Positions 39,496 through 49,795 of a stretch of DNA of 64,000 nucleotides are shown here, piece after piece. Origin of the DNA: Acinetobacter towneri DSM 14962 = CIP 107472 (lineage in GTDB: Bacteria > Pseudomonadota > Gammaproteobacteria > Pseudomonadales > Moraxellaceae). The notes under the pieces were generated by a model. The model searched no databases and was not told the DNA's origin. It saw only the letters and a program-made list of their open reading frames with translations. The stretch is from positions 1 to 64,000 of the forward strand of contig NZ_KB849691.1 of the NCBI RefSeq assembly GCF_000368785.1. Reading direction: 5' to 3'. Position 1 is the first letter of the stretch, and each line of letters starts with the position of its first letter. The position numbers were made by a program, and so were the translations under genes.

Positions 39496-40041
39496 ATGAT
39501 TGATTTTTTAATGAATTTGGAACACTGGCTGCCATTATTACTCGATAATTATGGTCTGTGGATCTATGCCATTTTGTTTCTGATTATTTTTGCAGAAACA
39601 GGTTCTGTGTTCATGTTCTTTTTACCAGGCGATAGTTTGCTGATCGCAATTGGTGCCTTGTGTTCCACCACCGATGTGGTGCATTTGCACTATATGGGGA
39701 TTTTACTTTTTGTCGCTGCGGTCTTGGGATATAGCGTCAACTATTACACTGGACGAATTCTAGGGGTGAAGTATTTTCATCAACATTCACGTTATTTCAA
39801 ACCTGAATATATTGTCAAAACCAACCATTATTTTATGAAACATGGTGGCAAAACTATTTTAATGGCGCGTTTTATACCGTTTGTTCGTTCATTTGCACCA
39901 TTTGCTGCAGGGTCAGGGCACATGCCTTTGGCGACCTTTAGTTTTTATAATGTGGTGGGTGCTGCCGTATGGATTTTTTCTTTAATGGCAATAGGTTATG
40001 GCTTGGGTAATATTTTGTCTTGGTTGGGTGATTGGATTTAA
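39496..40041 (+). CDS. DedA family membrane protein
   Basis: A 181-residue DedA/SNARE-associated family protein. The signature FAETGSVFMFFLPGDSLL (about 33-50) and the region GGKTILMARFIPFVRSFAPFAAGSGHM, with its Arg residues, are typical. The family includes flippases for undecaprenyl phosphate and phosphatidyl lipids and affects membrane potential and drug sensitivity. Four to five helices are predicted. The exact substrate is not deducible. Stands alone between the rib cluster and a minus-strand gene. Confidence 0.9.
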   Translation: MIDFLMNLEHWLPLLLDNYGLWIYAILFLIIFAETGSVFMFFLPGDSLLIAIGALCSTTDVVHLHYMGILLFVAAVLGYSVNYYTGRILGVKYFHQHSRYFKPEYIVKTNHYFMKHGGKTILMARFIPFVRSFAPFAAGSGHMPLATFSFYNVVGAAVWIFSLMAIGYGLGNILSWLGDWI

Positions 40042-40110
40042 ATTCCTCATTTTTTCTATTTTCTTATTCTAAATCCACCGCGATAACTAAAAAAGTGGAT
40101 TGATGGCCAC

Positions 40111-40137
40111 AAAAAAAGCCCACCGTGTGGACTTTTG
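40111..40137 (-). terminator. Terminator of the small minus-strand gene
   Basis: AAAAG-CCCAC / GTGG-CTTTT stem with one mismatch; on the minus strand the tail is a run of seven T residues. It follows the 72-residue gene by 14 nt. Confidence 0.8.
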
Positions 40138-40150
40138 ATCTGGTTCAGTT

Positions 40151-40369
40151 TTAGTGTTTGGTGACAATTAACTCTGTGCCACCCAAGCGCGGGCTAAAAG
40201 TATCGTTACTTTGAATTGAAAACTCCCCCTTTTCCGCTTCTTTAGACAAGTACATGCTTAATGATTGGAAATCTGCACGACTGATCCATAAATCCTGAGC
40301 ACGAATACTCCACTGTTCGCCCGTATTAAGATGGTCGATTTTGCCTGAAATTTTCGTCAAGATATCCAT
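40151..40369 (-). CDS. Small hypothetical protein
   Basis: A 72-residue protein starting MDILTKISGKIDHL. It contains SIRAQDLWISRADFQSLSMYL and a C-terminal strand GGTELIVTKH, with no signal peptide or membrane helix. The ATG at 40369 is preferred; an upstream in-frame TTG would add 27 residues but would run through the palindrome at 40407-40426. I do not recognise it. It has its own terminator and an upstream palindrome, so it is probably an independently controlled gene. Confidence 0.55.
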   Translation of the reverse strand: MDILTKISGKIDHLNTGEQWSIRAQDLWISRADFQSLSMYLSKEAEKGEFSIQSNDTFSPRLGGTELIVTKH

Positions 40370-40406
40370 TTGAAACCCATGATTACAAAAGTCATTAAAG
40401 GAGATG

Positions 40407-40426
40407 AAAGTTGAAAATTCAACTTT
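40407..40426. promoter_or_regulatory. 20-bp palindrome upstream of the small gene
   Basis: AAAGTTGAA and TTCAACTTT flank two central adenines, a perfect 9-bp inverted repeat about 38-57 bp upstream of the small gene's ATG. It looks like an operator for a dimeric regulator; the regulator is unknown. Confidence 0.45.
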
Positions 40427-40513
40427 TTCTGGATGACTATCATGTGACAAAATTATTTCATTTTGATGACATTGGGCTTAAGACTTTGGGCTAATTGGGG
40501 ATAAAAAGTAAAA

Positions 40514-41134
40514 TTATTCTTTAGAAAAATTTGAATTTTTTAAGATATAGTCAATTTCTTCTTGGGCTGCAGCATGTAGTCGCGCACGAAAGATCGTTAC
40601 CGCCTGCTCAATTTGAGTTTCGGCTTCTAGCTCTAAACGCAAACGTACACTTTCAAGTTCAGAAACAATTTGATCATCACTTACCGCAGTTGCGGCTTGA
40701 TTAAAAGTCACTGCAGGTAATTCAGGATTTTGCTCATAACGTGCAGTATAGTTTGAAATTTCCTGATCCAGACTTTGACGCATCAACTCAAGTGCTTGAG
40801 TTTGTTCTGCAAAGCGTTGCGCTTCATCTTGCTGTAGCTGTGCAGCATAAGCGGCTTGTTCTGCACGTTGCTGTTCTAATTTGAGTTCGAGTGCCAATTG
40901 GCGACGTTGCCGTGCTTCTTCAATCAAACGTGCTTTCAGGTCAGCATAGGCTTGTTCAATTTTTTCCTGTGATTGTTGCTGAGCGCGCTGATCTTCTGCA
41001 ATCCAGTTGTGTAATTGCGTTTCAGGTTGCAAGACCTCACAAATTCGATGCAGATCATCCATAAATGTCTGGCGCACAGCCTGAGGCGCGGTTAACCAGC
41101 GCTGTTTAAAATCTGAGCCGACATTTAAAGTCAC
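40514..41134 (-). CDS. Hypothetical coiled-coil protein
   Basis: A 206-residue soluble protein without signal or membrane segment. Residues about 48-120 are rich in Gln, Glu, Ala and Arg (AQQQSQEKIEQAYADLKARL, then QAAYAAQLQQDEAQRFAEQ) and predict a long coiled coil; the N-terminal 45 residues and the C-terminal domain (ending EEIDYILKNSNFSKE) are more globular. I do not recognise the family. It lies downstream of holC on the same strand, 48 bp away, and may be part of the pepA-holC transcript. Confidence 0.65.
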   Translation of the reverse strand: MTLNVGSDFKQRWLTAPQAVRQTFMDDLHRICEVLQPETQLHNWIAEDQRAQQQSQEKIEQAYADLKARLIEEARQRRQLALELKLEQQRAEQAAYAAQLQQDEAQRFAEQTQALELMRQSLDQEISNYTARYEQNPELPAVTFNQAATAVSDDQIVSELESVRLRLELEAETQIEQAVTIFRARLHAAAQEEIDYILKNSNFSKE

Positions 41135-41182
41135 CGCATCTCTCCTTATTTTGAGCAGTATTTTTAAAAAAACGTTTTAAAA

Positions 41183-41590
41183 TTAAAGCTTAAACGTCTG
41201 TGGTTCTATGCCCAAACGTCGATATTGTTTAAATTTTTCACGTCCAAGCACTTTGGCTGCTTCGTGATTTTCAATAATCTCAATAATGTGACTAAATTTT
41301 GCATAGGCTTCAAGTGCCTGACTGTTAAAATTAAACACAATCCAGTCCGATTGCTGCGGTAATTCGGCAGAAATACACACGTTGGCCTGTGTTTGGTTAA
41401 TGCCATGTGGAATAAAGCTGCTGGCATCAAAACTCCACAGACGCTCATCCAATATTTGCTGTAACTCTGGATCAGGGCAATGCAGCCAAATGCGTGCCTG
41501 CTGCCGCAAAATTTTGCGGCATAAACGGCAAGTGCTTTCCACTTGCCGTTCAGGACTTTTTTCAAACAAATAAAAGCTAACTTTAGCCAT
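41183..41590 (-). CDS. holC: DNA polymerase III subunit chi
   Basis: A 135-residue HolC protein. It begins [13 protein letters not shown] and contains [31 protein letters not shown] and IFNF-like strands ([17 protein letters not shown]), the family signature for the clamp-loader subunit that contacts single-strand binding protein. The ATG at 41590 overlaps the pepA stop codon by 8 bp, which is a translational-coupling arrangement; an upstream in-frame GTG is rejected. pepA-holC adjacency is widespread. Confidence 0.92.
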   Translation of the reverse strand: MAKVSFYLFEKSPERQVESTCRLCRKILRQQARIWLHCPDPELQQILDERLWSFDASSFIPHGINQTQANVCISAELPQQSDWIVFNFNSQALEAYAKFSHIIEIIENHEAAKVLGREKFKQYRRLGIEPQTFKL

Positions 41591-43034
41591 TATTGCTTGC
41601 ACGTTGTGCGAGGAACTGCATCAATAACGGTACAGGACGACCTGTTGCACCTTTATTGCTGCCTGAATTCCATGCAGTGCCTGCAATGTCTAGATGCGCC
41701 CAGCGATAGTCACGGGTAAAGCGTTGCAAGAAGCATGCTGCAGTAACTGAACCTGCTTTAGGCCCACCAATATTGCCAATATCGGCAAATGGTGAATCCA
41801 GTTGTTCTTGGTAATCGTCAATCACGGGCATACGCCATACACGGTCAAATGCAGTTTGTCCTGCAGCTTCCAATTCTGCTGCCAGTTCATCGTCTGGGCT
41901 AAACATACCAGTAAGCACTGAACCGAGTGCAACCACGCAAGCACCTGTTAAAGTAGCAATATCAATCACCAATGCAGGGTTGAAGCGTTTCACATAGGTA
42001 AGGGTGTCGCACAGTACCAAACGACCTTCGGCATCGGTATTTAAAATTTCGATGGTTTGACCGCTCATACTGGTCACAATATCGCCCGGACGTGTTGCTT
42101 TGCCAGAAGGCATATTTTCAGCCGCAGCAATGGTGCCGACCACATGGATAGGTAAACGTGCTTCACATAGCGCGCGCATGGTGCCTAAAACTGAAGCAGA
42201 ACCACACATATCAAATTTCATTTCATCCATCCCTAAGCCGGGTTTGAGTGAAATGCCGCCTGTATCAAAGGTGATGCCTTTACCGACCAATACCACAGGT
42301 GCTTCATCACGCTGTGCTTGATATTCGAGGCTAATAATGCGCCCTGGACGATCTGAACCTTGACTGACTGCAAGGAAAGCGCCCATGCCTAATTCTGCCA
42401 TTTCTGCTTCATCTAAAATGGTGATTTTGAGTAGGTCTGGATATTCTGCCGCAAGTGCTTGAGCTTGTTCTGCCAAATATTCAGGGAAACAAATGTTGCC
42501 CGGACGGTTGCCCAAGTCACGTGCCATGTTTTGACCCGATTGCATGGCTTCAATCAATTGAAGTTGATCTGCGCTGAGTGGGCTGTTATTGGCAATGAAA
42601 TGGATTTGTTCAAGCTGAAATTCATTCTTTTTGCTTTTGTATTCATCAAAAGCATAGGCTGCTTGGGTCAGGCTGAGTGCAAATACATAATGCAGCTCGC
42701 TAGGCAGGGCAGACAAGTCAATGCTGATCTGTTTAAATTTTTTTTGTGAAGATTTGATAATGCTTTGTGCAATTTTTGCCAGCTTTGCGGCTGGTAATTC
42801 TTCGGTTTTACCCAAACCGATCAGGTTGCTATTGGCGCATTCAACAACGCTAGCCACCAAACTTAAACTTTCATTAAAGCCTGCTTTAAATTGTATCGCT
42901 TGAATAATGCTGTCTAAATCCTTGATTTGATAAGCAGCAGTTGCCTGTGGCACCTGTTCTGCAGCCACTAAAATTGACAAAGATTCACTCGCGCTGTGTT
43001 CTTGGAATGAGGGACTTAAGCTAAATTTAATCAC
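41583..43034 (-). CDS. pepA: Leucyl aminopeptidase (cytosol aminopeptidase)
   Basis: A 483-residue M17 aminopeptidase. The C-terminal catalytic domain has [19 protein letters not shown] and the signature [10 protein letters not shown], which hold the metal-binding Asp and Glu and the catalytic Lys; the N-terminal 150 residues form the non-catalytic domain. It trims peptides from the N-terminus; E. coli PepA also acts in Xer recombination as a DNA-binding factor. The start is a GTG. It is divergent from lptF, as in many Gammaproteobacteria, and overlaps holC. Confidence 0.96.
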   Translation of the reverse strand: MIKFSLSPSFQEHSASESLSILVAAEQVPQATAAYQIKDLDSIIQAIQFKAGFNESLSLVASVVECANSNLIGLGKTEELPAAKLAKIAQSIIKSSQKKFKQISIDLSALPSELHYVFALSLTQAAYAFDEYKSKKNEFQLEQIHFIANNSPLSADQLQLIEAMQSGQNMARDLGNRPGNICFPEYLAEQAQALAAEYPDLLKITILDEAEMAELGMGAFLAVSQGSDRPGRIISLEYQAQRDEAPVVLVGKGITFDTGGISLKPGLGMDEMKFDMCGSASVLGTMRALCEARLPIHVVGTIAAAENMPSGKATRPGDIVTSMSGQTIEILNTDAEGRLVLCDTLTYVKRFNPALVIDIATLTGACVVALGSVLTGMFSPDDELAAELEAAGQTAFDRVWRMPVIDDYQEQLDSPFADIGNIGGPKAGSVTAACFLQRFTRDYRWAHLDIAGTAWNSGSNKGATGRPVPLLMQFLAQRASNNG

Positions 43035-43189
43035 TGGATTTTATGCCTATCTAAATGTGCAAACTATGCAACCATTGAAACATTTTTATGCGTCGAGTTT
43101 CAATGTATAACAAGGCGATAGGTTTTATATTTTCAACATTCAGGTAAACTAACGCGAATTGGATTCCCTCACATTTTGGAAGAAATAAT

Positions 43190-44290
43190 TTGATTATTCG
43201 GCGTTATTTGGTCAAGCAAGTTGTGTCGACATCCTTGGTTGTGATTGCCTTACTGACTTTGATCATGATGGGTGGTCGCTTGATCAAGTATTTTGGCGTG
43301 GCGGCACAAGGGCGTTTGGATGCGAGTATTTTATTCAGCATCATTGGCTATCGCTTGCCTGAATTTTTGACGCTGATCTTACCTTTGGGTTTCTTTATTG
43401 GTTTGATGCTGGTATTTGGTCGTTTATATGTCGACCATGAAATGGCGGTGCTCAATAGTAGTGGTGTGAGTCGGCATCAACTGGCACGTTTATTGGTGCC
43501 AATGACCTTGGTATTTCTAATCGTTCAAGGTTTCTTAATGCTGTGGGCATCACCGTGGGGACTGCGTCAGTTTGAAGCATTGACCACCAGTCAGGCAGTA
43601 CGCACAGGTTTTGATTTGGTGCGACCCAAAGAATTTATTTCTTCAGGGCCATATACCATTTACGCAGGCGATCTGTCCGAAGATCGTAAAAACCTGAAAG
43701 ATATTTTCTTTTATCAACGTGCAGAAAAAGCAGGTCGTCCTGATGTCATGATTCTGGCAAAAGAAGCGACACGGGTAGAGTTGGAAAATGATCCTGCCAA
43801 TGTGGTGGATTTGGTCGAAGGGCGTCGTTATGAAATATTTCCGGGCACAGCCAAATATTCACAGGCAGAATTCCAAAGTTATCGTTTACGTTTAGAGAAT
43901 GACAAAGAAGCTAAATTTGAAAGTGCCGAAGTAGAAGCCTTAACCACCTCGCAACTTTGGAAAAACCGTGCAGACCCTGTGGTCGCAAGTGAACTGGGAT
44001 GGCGTATTTTTGTGCCTTTTGCGATTGTGGTGGCGTTGTTTTTAGCCGTGGCATTGTCAGAAGTTAGTCCGCGTCAGGGGCGTTATTTAAAACTGTTTCC
44101 TGCCTTGTTAATTTTCGCCAGTTTGATTGTGGCGCTCATGGCGGTTAAAACCCGTATCAGCAAACAAGAAATGGGCATGATTGCTTATCCGTTGGTGTTG
44201 TTGGCTTATGCGATTGCGGCAGCCTTGTTCTCACGTAAACAAAAACTAGCACCTAAAATTAAGCAGCAAATTCAGCGAGTGAGGTCTTAA
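43190..44290 (+). CDS. lptF: LPS export ABC transporter permease LptF
   Basis: A 366-residue LptF permease with six helices and a large periplasmic beta-jellyroll domain between helices 3 and 4. With LptG, and the ATPase LptB elsewhere, it extracts lipooligosaccharide and passes it to LptC/A. The start codon is TTG (MIIRRYLVKQVV), supported by GGAAG 6 nt upstream and by the family's N-terminus; the next ATG would lie inside helix 1. The following lptG begins two bases after the stop. Confidence 0.93.
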   Translation: MIIRRYLVKQVVSTSLVVIALLTLIMMGGRLIKYFGVAAQGRLDASILFSIIGYRLPEFLTLILPLGFFIGLMLVFGRLYVDHEMAVLNSSGVSRHQLARLLVPMTLVFLIVQGFLMLWASPWGLRQFEALTTSQAVRTGFDLVRPKEFISSGPYTIYAGDLSEDRKNLKDIFFYQRAEKAGRPDVMILAKEATRVELENDPANVVDLVEGRRYEIFPGTAKYSQAEFQSYRLRLENDKEAKFESAEVEALTTSQLWKNRADPVVASELGWRIFVPFAIVVALFLAVALSEVSPRQGRYLKLFPALLIFASLIVALMAVKTRISKQEMGMIAYPLVLLAYAIAAALFSRKQKLAPKIKQQIQRVRS

Positions 44291-44291
44291 G

Positions 44292-45362
44292 ATGTTGGCA
44301 CGTCGTATAGTTGCAAAACACGTCACCAAGACCACTGCACTGGCTATGTTTGGTGCAACGGCAATTTTGTCTGGTTTGCAGGTGTTGTTTACCTATTTAG
44401 GCGAATTGGGTTCACTCAATGAAAACTATAGTGCATGGCAGGCATTGCTGTATGTATTGTGGGGTGCGCCAAATTATCTCTATGAAATTTTGCCGATTTC
44501 TGCCTTGATTGGCGCAGTGTTAGGCTTGGGTACGTTGGCATCCAACAGCGAATTGATTGTGATGCGTTCTGCAGGGATTAGCCTGTGGCGTATTGTGGGA
44601 TGGGTGATTCGTTCCGCCATGGTATTGGTACTGCTGTCTTTTGTGCTCAGTGAATGGGTGATTCCATACACCAATGAACAAGCCAAAAGTGTTAAAAGTC
44701 ACCGTAGCGTCGCTGAGCTGGGTGAAGTTCGTGGCTATTGGTCGCGCGAAGGCAATCGTTTTATTTATATTGACTACGCCAATGCCCAAGGGCAGCTCAA
44801 AAATGTACAAGTGGTCGATTTTGATGATAATTATCGCTTGCGTGGTACATTGTCTGCAGATCAGGGACAGTTTGTTAAAGACGGTAGTTGGTTGCTCAAT
44901 CAAACTGAACAGATGGATATTTTGCAGGCGGGCAACGCGACTTTAGCTAAAAACAGCGAACAGGCTTTGGCTTTAGCATTGCAACCGAAATATGTGCACA
45001 TGGTCACCATCGACCCTGAAGATTTATCCCCAAGTCAATTGGTCAGTTTCATGAGTTATATGCATGAATACAGCCAAGTGCCAAAAACCTACCAATTGGC
45101 GTTTTGGCAAAAACTTGGTGCGCCCTTTGCGCTGATTGCTTTGGTGGTGATTGCTTGCTCCTTTATTTTTGGGCCGTTACGTCAGCAATCTATGGGTTTC
45201 CGTTTGGTGATTGCTTTATTTGTCGGCTTAACCTTCTTTTATTTGCAAGATTTCTTGGGCTATGCCAGCTTGGTCTATGCACCATCGCCTGCGTGGTTCG
45301 TATTTATCCCTATTATTTTAATGTTTGTCATCGGCGGTTACTTACTGCATCGTGCGCGTTAA
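44292..45362 (+). CDS. lptG: LPS export ABC transporter permease LptG
   Basis: A 356-residue partner of LptF with the same six-helix plan: ATTALAMFGATAILSGLQVLF, then PISALIGAVLGLGTLA, and a C-terminal group of three helices. The stop codon of lptF lies 2 bp before its ATG, so they are one operon. The complex sits in the inner membrane and drives LPS transport. Length agrees with E. coli LptG (360). Confidence 0.93.
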   Translation: MLARRIVAKHVTKTTALAMFGATAILSGLQVLFTYLGELGSLNENYSAWQALLYVLWGAPNYLYEILPISALIGAVLGLGTLASNSELIVMRSAGISLWRIVGWVIRSAMVLVLLSFVLSEWVIPYTNEQAKSVKSHRSVAELGEVRGYWSREGNRFIYIDYANAQGQLKNVQVVDFDDNYRLRGTLSADQGQFVKDGSWLLNQTEQMDILQAGNATLAKNSEQALALALQPKYVHMVTIDPEDLSPSQLVSFMSYMHEYSQVPKTYQLAFWQKLGAPFALIALVVIACSFIFGPLRQQSMGFRLVIALFVGLTFFYLQDFLGYASLVYAPSPAWFVFIPIILMFVIGGYLLHRAR

Positions 45363-45507
45363 GTGCGGACCGATGCTGCTGCTTTTTCCGTATGATTGGG
45401 TAAACCTATCTGAATCAGTGGCGGAAACCATCTTCTGAACATAGAGTCTTGACGCAAAATTCGTTAAGATAGCATGATTAATTTGTAGACGAAAAAGAGT
45501 ATTGATT

Positions 45508-47055
45508 ATGGCGGATGCAACTGCTGGCAAAATCCCTCACGTATTGGTGATTATGGATGGTGTGGGTCATCGCGAAGCGGTCGAAGACAACGCGTTTTTA
45601 GCAGCGAAACGACCAAATTTGACTGCTATGCAGGAAAAGCATCCGCATGGTTTGATCTCTGGTTCAGGTGAAGATGTGGGCTTGCCAGATGGTCAAATGG
45701 GTAACTCTGAAGTTGGTCACATGAACTTGGGTGCAGGACGTGTGTTGTACCAAGACTTTACCCGTATTACCAAAGACATTCGTACAGGCGCTTTCTTTGA
45801 ACATGAAGTGTTGGTCGATGCGGTAGAAAAAGCCAAAGCAGCCAACGGTGCAGTGCATCTGCTTGGTTTATTGTCTGAAGGCGGTGTGCATTCGCATGAA
45901 GATCATATCGTGGCGATGGCAGAATTGGCATTAAAACGTGGTGCAAAAGTTTATCTACATGCCTTTTTAGATGGCCGTGATACGCCACCAAAAAGCGCGC
46001 AGCCTTCTTTGGAAAAACTGGACGCATTATTTGCACAATATCCAAATCAAGGTCGTATTGCCAGCCTGATTGGTCGCTACTATGCGATGGATCGTGACAA
46101 CCGTTGGGATCGTGTAGAACAAGCCTATCGTCTACTTACCGAAGGTGAGGCAGTACGCACTGCGGCAACTGCGGTTGAAGGCTTGGCAGCGGCTTATGCG
46201 GCAGATGAAAGCGATGAGTTTGTTAAAGCCACCCGTATTGGTGAAATTGCCAAAATTCAAGATGGCGACAGCGTGGTGTTTATGAACTTCCGTGCTGACC
46301 GTGCACGTGAATTGACCAAAGCCTTTGTGGAACAGGATTTTGCTGGTTTTGAACGTAAAGTTGTGCCGCAATTGTCTAAATTTGTGATGCTGACCCGTTA
46401 TCAAGCCAGCATTGCTGCGCCAGTGGCGTACATGCCAGAAGATTTGAAAAACTCGATTGGTGAATATTTATCAGACTTGGGCAAAACACAATTGCGTATT
46501 GCTGAAACTGAAAAATACGCACACGTGACGTTCTTCTTTAGTGGTGGTCGTGAAGATGAATATCCGGGTGAAAAACGTATCCTGATTCCATCGCCAAACG
46601 TAGCAACCTACGACTTAAAACCTGAAATGAGCGCTTATGAAGTGACTGATGAACTGGTTGCAGCCATTAATTCAGGTGAATATGATTTGTTGGTGGTGAA
46701 CTATGCCAATGGCGATATGGTCGGTCATACTGGTGTGTTTGATGCAGCTGTCAAAGCAGTGGAAGCAGTAGATACCTGTTTGGGTCGTGTCTATGAAGCG
46801 GTGATGGCGAAACAAGGTCACATGATTATTACAGCTGATCATGGTAACGTCGAGCAAATGCAAGACTATGACAGTGGTCAGGTACATACTCAGCACACCA
46901 CTGAATTGGTGCCATTCATTTATGTAGGCCCAACTCAGGCCACCATTTTGGAAGGTGGTGTGTTGGCAGATGTTGCACCAACTTTATTGAATTTGATGCA
47001 ATTGCCAGTGCCAGCAGATATGCAAGGTCGCAACTTAATTCGCTTACAGGCATAA
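45508..47055 (+). CDS. gpmI: 2,3-bisphosphoglycerate-independent phosphoglycerate mutase
   Basis: A 515-residue manganese enzyme of the alkaline-phosphatase superfamily. It interconverts 3- and 2-phosphoglycerate. Asp17 in VIMDGVGHR and the nucleophile Ser67 in [14 protein letters not shown] are in place, as is the C-terminal metal motif [10 protein letters not shown]. The ATG at 45508 is chosen over an in-frame TTG two codons earlier. The S41 protease gene follows 24 bp later, so they may be cotranscribed. Confidence 0.96.
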   Translation: MADATAGKIPHVLVIMDGVGHREAVEDNAFLAAKRPNLTAMQEKHPHGLISGSGEDVGLPDGQMGNSEVGHMNLGAGRVLYQDFTRITKDIRTGAFFEHEVLVDAVEKAKAANGAVHLLGLLSEGGVHSHEDHIVAMAELALKRGAKVYLHAFLDGRDTPPKSAQPSLEKLDALFAQYPNQGRIASLIGRYYAMDRDNRWDRVEQAYRLLTEGEAVRTAATAVEGLAAAYAADESDEFVKATRIGEIAKIQDGDSVVFMNFRADRARELTKAFVEQDFAGFERKVVPQLSKFVMLTRYQASIAAPVAYMPEDLKNSIGEYLSDLGKTQLRIAETEKYAHVTFFFSGGREDEYPGEKRILIPSPNVATYDLKPEMSAYEVTDELVAAINSGEYDLLVVNYANGDMVGHTGVFDAAVKAVEAVDTCLGRVYEAVMAKQGHMIITADHGNVEQMQDYDSGQVHTQHTTELVPFIYVGPTQATILEGGVLADVAPTLLNLMQLPVPADMQGRNLIRLQA

Positions 47056-47079
47056 CCCTCGATACAGGTAGATGATGGA

Positions 47080-48243
47080 ATGACGGCTCACAAAATTTAT
47101 GCGGTTGTGTTGGCAAGCGTGTTGTGTGCCAGTCATTCGAGTGTTTGGGCTGCGCCAGATTGGGAGTTAGATGGCCCTACACTACAACAGGACTATGTCG
47201 ATGTGCCTGTAGAGTCGATACAGGAATTTGTACAAATCTATGGCATTGTCAAAGACAACTATGTGACTGAAAAAAGTGATGATGCCTTGTTTCAGCAAGC
47301 CATTCGTGGCTTGGTGAGCGGTTTAGACCGTTATTCACGCTATTTAACTGCTGAAGAATATAAACAACTTTTACAATATACCGAAGGCGACTTGGCCTCG
47401 GTTGATTTTACTTTGCGCTATGACGCTGCCCAGCAACATTGGGTCATTCAAAATTTAAGTGCCAATGCCGACTCGGCTAAACAAGGGCTGAAGAATGGCG
47501 ACAGCCTATTTAAAATTGATAACCAAGAACTGAAAAAGCTGAGTGCAGATCAGGTCAATAACCTGCTCACAGGCTCAGTGGGATCGACTGTAAGCGTACA
47601 ACGTGCAGCCAATCAGCCTGAAATTATGTTGGTACGCAACAAAAAAGTAGAAACCGATATTCAGGCGCAGATGCTTTCTAATCAGGTCTTGTTGTTAAAG
47701 GTACGTGTGTTTCAGCAAGACACCGCCAATGAAATTAAACGCTTAATTGAAGAACATAGCACGCCACGCTTAAAAGCCGTATTGATTGATCTGCGTAATA
47801 ACCCAGGAGGCTTACTGTCTGCTGCGGTGGAATCTGCCGATTTATTTTTAAATCAGGGTGTGATTGTATCGACCAAAAGTCGTTCTGAAGGCGATCAACA
47901 ATTTCAGGCGTTACCTAGCTTTGAATTTCAAAATTTAAAAGTCGGAGTACTGATTAATCATCGCTCTGCATCTGCGGCAGAAGTCTTTACTGGTGCTTTA
48001 AAAGACCATTCACGCGCTTGGGTGATGGGCGAAAAAAGTTATGGCAAGGGGGTGGTGCAAAAACTGTTCCCACTTAGCGATGGTGCTGCCTTACAAATGA
48101 CGGTTTCGCATTATTACACCCCACGCGAGCAAATGATTGAAGGGGTTGGGATTCAGCCGAATCAGCAATATATTCAAAGTCCTGAAATGAAAGAAGAGGC
48201 TTATCTTGAGCATGTGGCAGATTTACTGCTGAGCCGCCGTTAA
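47080..48243 (+). CDS. S41 family C-terminal processing peptidase
   Basis: A 387-residue periplasmic protease with a signal peptide (ending SSVWA), a PDZ domain (about 108-190) and an S41 catalytic domain. The serine is Ser298 in INHRSASAAEVF and the lysine is Lys323 in EKSYGKGVVQ. Tail-specific proteases of this kind trim membrane or cell-wall proteins. A gpmI-ctpA order is common in Gammaproteobacteria and supports the assignment as CtpA. The product ends at residue 387, shorter than E. coli Prc. Confidence 0.92.
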   Translation: MTAHKIYAVVLASVLCASHSSVWAAPDWELDGPTLQQDYVDVPVESIQEFVQIYGIVKDNYVTEKSDDALFQQAIRGLVSGLDRYSRYLTAEEYKQLLQYTEGDLASVDFTLRYDAAQQHWVIQNLSANADSAKQGLKNGDSLFKIDNQELKKLSADQVNNLLTGSVGSTVSVQRAANQPEIMLVRNKKVETDIQAQMLSNQVLLLKVRVFQQDTANEIKRLIEEHSTPRLKAVLIDLRNNPGGLLSAAVESADLFLNQGVIVSTKSRSEGDQQFQALPSFEFQNLKVGVLINHRSASAAEVFTGALKDHSRAWVMGEKSYGKGVVQKLFPLSDGAALQMTVSHYYTPREQMIEGVGIQPNQQYIQSPEMKEEAYLEHVADLLLSRR

Positions 48244-48292
48244 GTCTCATCTGAGTAACACGTATTTTTAGACAGTCTTCATTGTTTAGCGT

Positions 48293-49726
48293 TTACTCAT
48301 CTTCAGTATCTAATCCAAACTTTTTCAGACGATAGCGCAAAGAACGGAAAGACATGCCCAATTTTTTTGCTGCCAACGTACGGTTCCAGTGGGTCAGGTG
48401 CAGCGCATTCAGTAAAATGTCTTTTTCTACTTTTTCCAAGTAGGCTTCTAAACCTTCTTCAGGCAGTTTGCGTCCTGTCAGCAATACATCTGTCACGATC
48501 TGCTGTGGTGTTTCTGCTGTAGGTTGTGATTCAGTGGTTGCTGTATTGCTCATACTGAATTGGCGCAAGGGTGCGGTTTGTAAGTGTTTGAGATCAATAA
48601 CATCATCATCACTCAGGGTAATGGCACGTTCAATAATATTGCGTAACTCACGCACATTACCCGGATAGTACTGTTCTAATAAAAATTGCTGGGCACGAGG
48701 TGTCAGTTGTTTGGCAGGAATGTCCCATTCTTGTGCAACTTTTTGAATGAAGTGGTCTGCCAATAACAGAATATCTTGTCCACGTTCACGCAAGGCAGGC
48801 AAGACCAAATCCATCACGTGAATACGGAAGAATAAATCCTGACGGAAACGTCCTTGCTGAACCAAACTTTCTAAGTCCTGATGACTGGCGCTGATCACAC
48901 GAAAATCGACATCAATTTCACTATCTGAACCCACAGGACGGATGCGCTTTTCCTGAACGGCACGCAGCAGTTTGACTTGCATGCTCAGTGGCAGTTCGGC
49001 AATTTCATCTAAAAATAAGCTGCCACCATGTGCAGATTGAATCAGACCTTGTTTGTCTTGAGTCGCTCCTGTAAAGCTACCTTTTTTGTGTCCAAATAGC
49101 TCGCTTTCCATGAGTTCGGTGGGGATTGCACCACAGTTAATTGCAATAAATGGTCCTTCGTTGCGGTTACTTAAACGGTGAACCAAATTGGCGACAACTT
49201 CTTTCCCCGTACCCGATTCGCCTGTAATAAATACAGGCGCTTGCGAGCGCGCAATTTTTTTGATGGTGCTGCGCAATTGTTGAATAGGCAAAGACTGCCC
49301 AATCAACATTTTATATTCAAGCTGATCTTGGCTGTGATGATCGGTGGTGTCGAAAGGTTTATTCAGTGCTTTTTCAAGGAGTTGCTGTAAATGTATTTGA
49401 TTGACAGGCTTGCTGACAAAGTCAAATGCACCTGCTTTTAAAGCAGCAATCGCAATATCCATATTGCCGTAGGCGGTCAATACGGCAACAGGTACATTCG
49501 GATATTGTTCGGAAATCCATTCAACCAGTTGCAAGCCATTGCCATCGGGCAGGTTTAAGTCGGTTAAGCAAGCATCGTACTGATGTTCTGCCAATAATTG
49601 CTTGGCTTGTGCTAAACGATACGCGACATGGGTTTGAATCCCCATACGTGCCAAAGTCATCTGCATGAGGGTACAAAGGTCTTCTTCGTCATCGACCAAT
49701 AAAACCAAAGGTTGAACAGCGTGCAT
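48293..49726 (-). CDS. pilR: Sigma-54-dependent response regulator PilR
   Basis: A 477-residue NtrC-family activator: receiver domain with phospho-acceptor Asp56 (CLTDLNLPDGNG), AAA+ domain with Walker A GESGTGKE (169-176) and the sigma-54 contact loop GSFTGA (216-221), and a C-terminal Fis-type helix-turn-helix (LAAKKLGMSFRSLRYRLKKFG). It activates type IV pilin transcription with PilS. The ATG at 49726 has GGGGAAAAT before it; an earlier in-frame start 21 codons upstream is rejected. pilS lies 69 bp upstream on the same strand. Confidence 0.92.
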   Translation of the reverse strand: MHAVQPLVLLVDDEEDLCTLMQMTLARMGIQTHVAYRLAQAKQLLAEHQYDACLTDLNLPDGNGLQLVEWISEQYPNVPVAVLTAYGNMDIAIAALKAGAFDFVSKPVNQIHLQQLLEKALNKPFDTTDHHSQDQLEYKMLIGQSLPIQQLRSTIKKIARSQAPVFITGESGTGKEVVANLVHRLSNRNEGPFIAINCGAIPTELMESELFGHKKGSFTGATQDKQGLIQSAHGGSLFLDEIAELPLSMQVKLLRAVQEKRIRPVGSDSEIDVDFRVISASHQDLESLVQQGRFRQDLFFRIHVMDLVLPALRERGQDILLLADHFIQKVAQEWDIPAKQLTPRAQQFLLEQYYPGNVRELRNIIERAITLSDDDVIDLKHLQTAPLRQFSMSNTATTESQPTAETPQQIVTDVLLTGRKLPEEGLEAYLEKVEKDILLNALHLTHWNRTLAAKKLGMSFRSLRYRLKKFGLDTEDE

Positions 49727-49795
49727 ATTTTCCCCAAAACCACACAAAATTAAATCAAAACCACAGCAACAAGATTGATCCAATATCAATCGCGT

